The position numbers were made by a program, and so were the translations under genes. The notes under the pieces were generated by a model. The model saw only the letters and a program-made list of their open reading frames with translations. It made no database searches and was not told where the DNA came from. This document shows positions 63,740 to 64,000 of a DNA stretch of 64,000 nt, piece by piece; position 1 is the first letter of the stretch, and each line of letters opens with the position of its first letter. The DNA is from Candidatus Nezhaarchaeota archaeon. GTDB lineage: Archaea; Thermoproteota; Methanomethylicia; Nezhaarchaeales; WYZ-LMO8. Where the stretch lies: positions 105,368 through 169,367 of the forward strand of contig JARXPG010000002.1 of NCBI GenBank assembly GCA_029887785.1. The letters run 5' to 3'.

Positions 63740-63998
63740 GGATCCTCGCCCTTCTTACACCTATGGTGATCGCCTTGTCGAGGACCTCTCTAGGCACGAC
63801 CATGACCAAGACGGCGTCGACGTCGTTGCGAACGAGCCTTTGAACAGCTCTAGCGCAATCCTTGGCTCGAGACGATCCTCCCCTCGCTACGTAAACGCTC
63901 CTTTGAAGCATTGAGAATCCCAAGGACTTAAGCTCCTCACAAACCAAAGCTCTCCTCCTGTCATCGGAGATGTCGTAAGCGACGAAGATGTACGGCAT
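63714..63998 (-). CDS. cas2: Cas2
   Basis: Small ferredoxin-fold protein of 94 residues that bridges the Cas1 dimers during spacer integration. It has the N-terminal IFVAYDISDDRRRALVCEELKSLGFSMLQRSVYVARG pattern with Asp9. The ATG is two bases from the window edge, so the cas1 gene and other cas genes expected upstream on this strand are outside the window. Confidence 0.93.
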   Translation of the reverse strand: MPYIFVAYDISDDRRRALVCEELKSLGFSMLQRSVYVARGGSSRAKDCARAVQRLVRNDVDAVLVMVVPREVLDKAITIGVRRARIHEGNYVIL

Positions 63999-64000
63999 CA

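Overview
The window is archaeal DNA, most likely from a thermophilic member of the Thermoproteota (TACK) lineage. Archaeal markers are an archaemetzincin, a short helicase-less XPF-type nuclease, a Csa3-type CRISPR regulator, several VapBC pairs, a membrane-anchored winged-helix regulator, TATA-type promoters, and arginine codons dominated by AGA and AGG. I cannot name a genus from the sequence. No rRNA, tRNA, CRISPR array or complete insertion sequence was recognised.

Layout. 0-16.7 kb: an AmrS-like radical SAM enzyme; an acyl-CoA ligase behind a sodium/solute symporter; a CBS protein, archaemetzincin and XPF nuclease row; a broken thiamine-diphosphate enzyme; a DUF2148 protein; a second symporter; a second radical SAM protein divergent from an amidase; a frameshifted zinc alcohol dehydrogenase. 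Both symporter genes are preceded by a very short, unannotated-size gene for a single-span membrane peptide (4542-4652 and 11352-11471). 17-29 kb: a 1050-residue helicase, a PadR regulator with an ABC exporter, a membrane-anchored winged-helix regulator with a secreted helical protein, RNase HI, dCMP deaminase and a UPF0210 protein. 29-32 kb: a tight four-gene unit (GpgS-like glycosyltransferase, TrkA-type protein, MscS channel, HAD phosphatase) that reads as an osmoadaptation operon.

33-40 kb: a five-gene oligopeptide-type ABC importer with a palindrome on its promoter. 42-55 kb: a two-subunit CoA-transferase, a HEPN/MNT pair, a degraded retropepsin-like gene, a radical SAM protein, an acyl-CoA dehydrogenase, a PLD-type protein, an FmdE plus FecCD-type ABC importer operon, a MaoC hydratase and a crotonase. 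With the acyl-CoA ligase at 1.5 kb these give most activities of a fatty or organic acid CoA-thioester catabolic route, so the organism is probably heterotrophic. 55-60 kb: an isopropylmalate-dehydratase-type enzyme (two subunits), a membrane protein and a DUF362 protein. 60-64 kb: two VapBC pairs, remnants, and the edge of a CRISPR-Cas locus (csa3, cas4, cas2).

Two cross-window patterns matter for reading the annotation. First, every clear frameshift in otherwise well-preserved genes (four sites in three genes) is a single missing base in a G/C run, which suggests sequence error or recent slippage rather than old decay. Second, the inverted half-site AGCATCCT occurs at the promoters of both the peptide importer and the isopropylmalate-dehydratase-type operon, suggesting one shared regulator.
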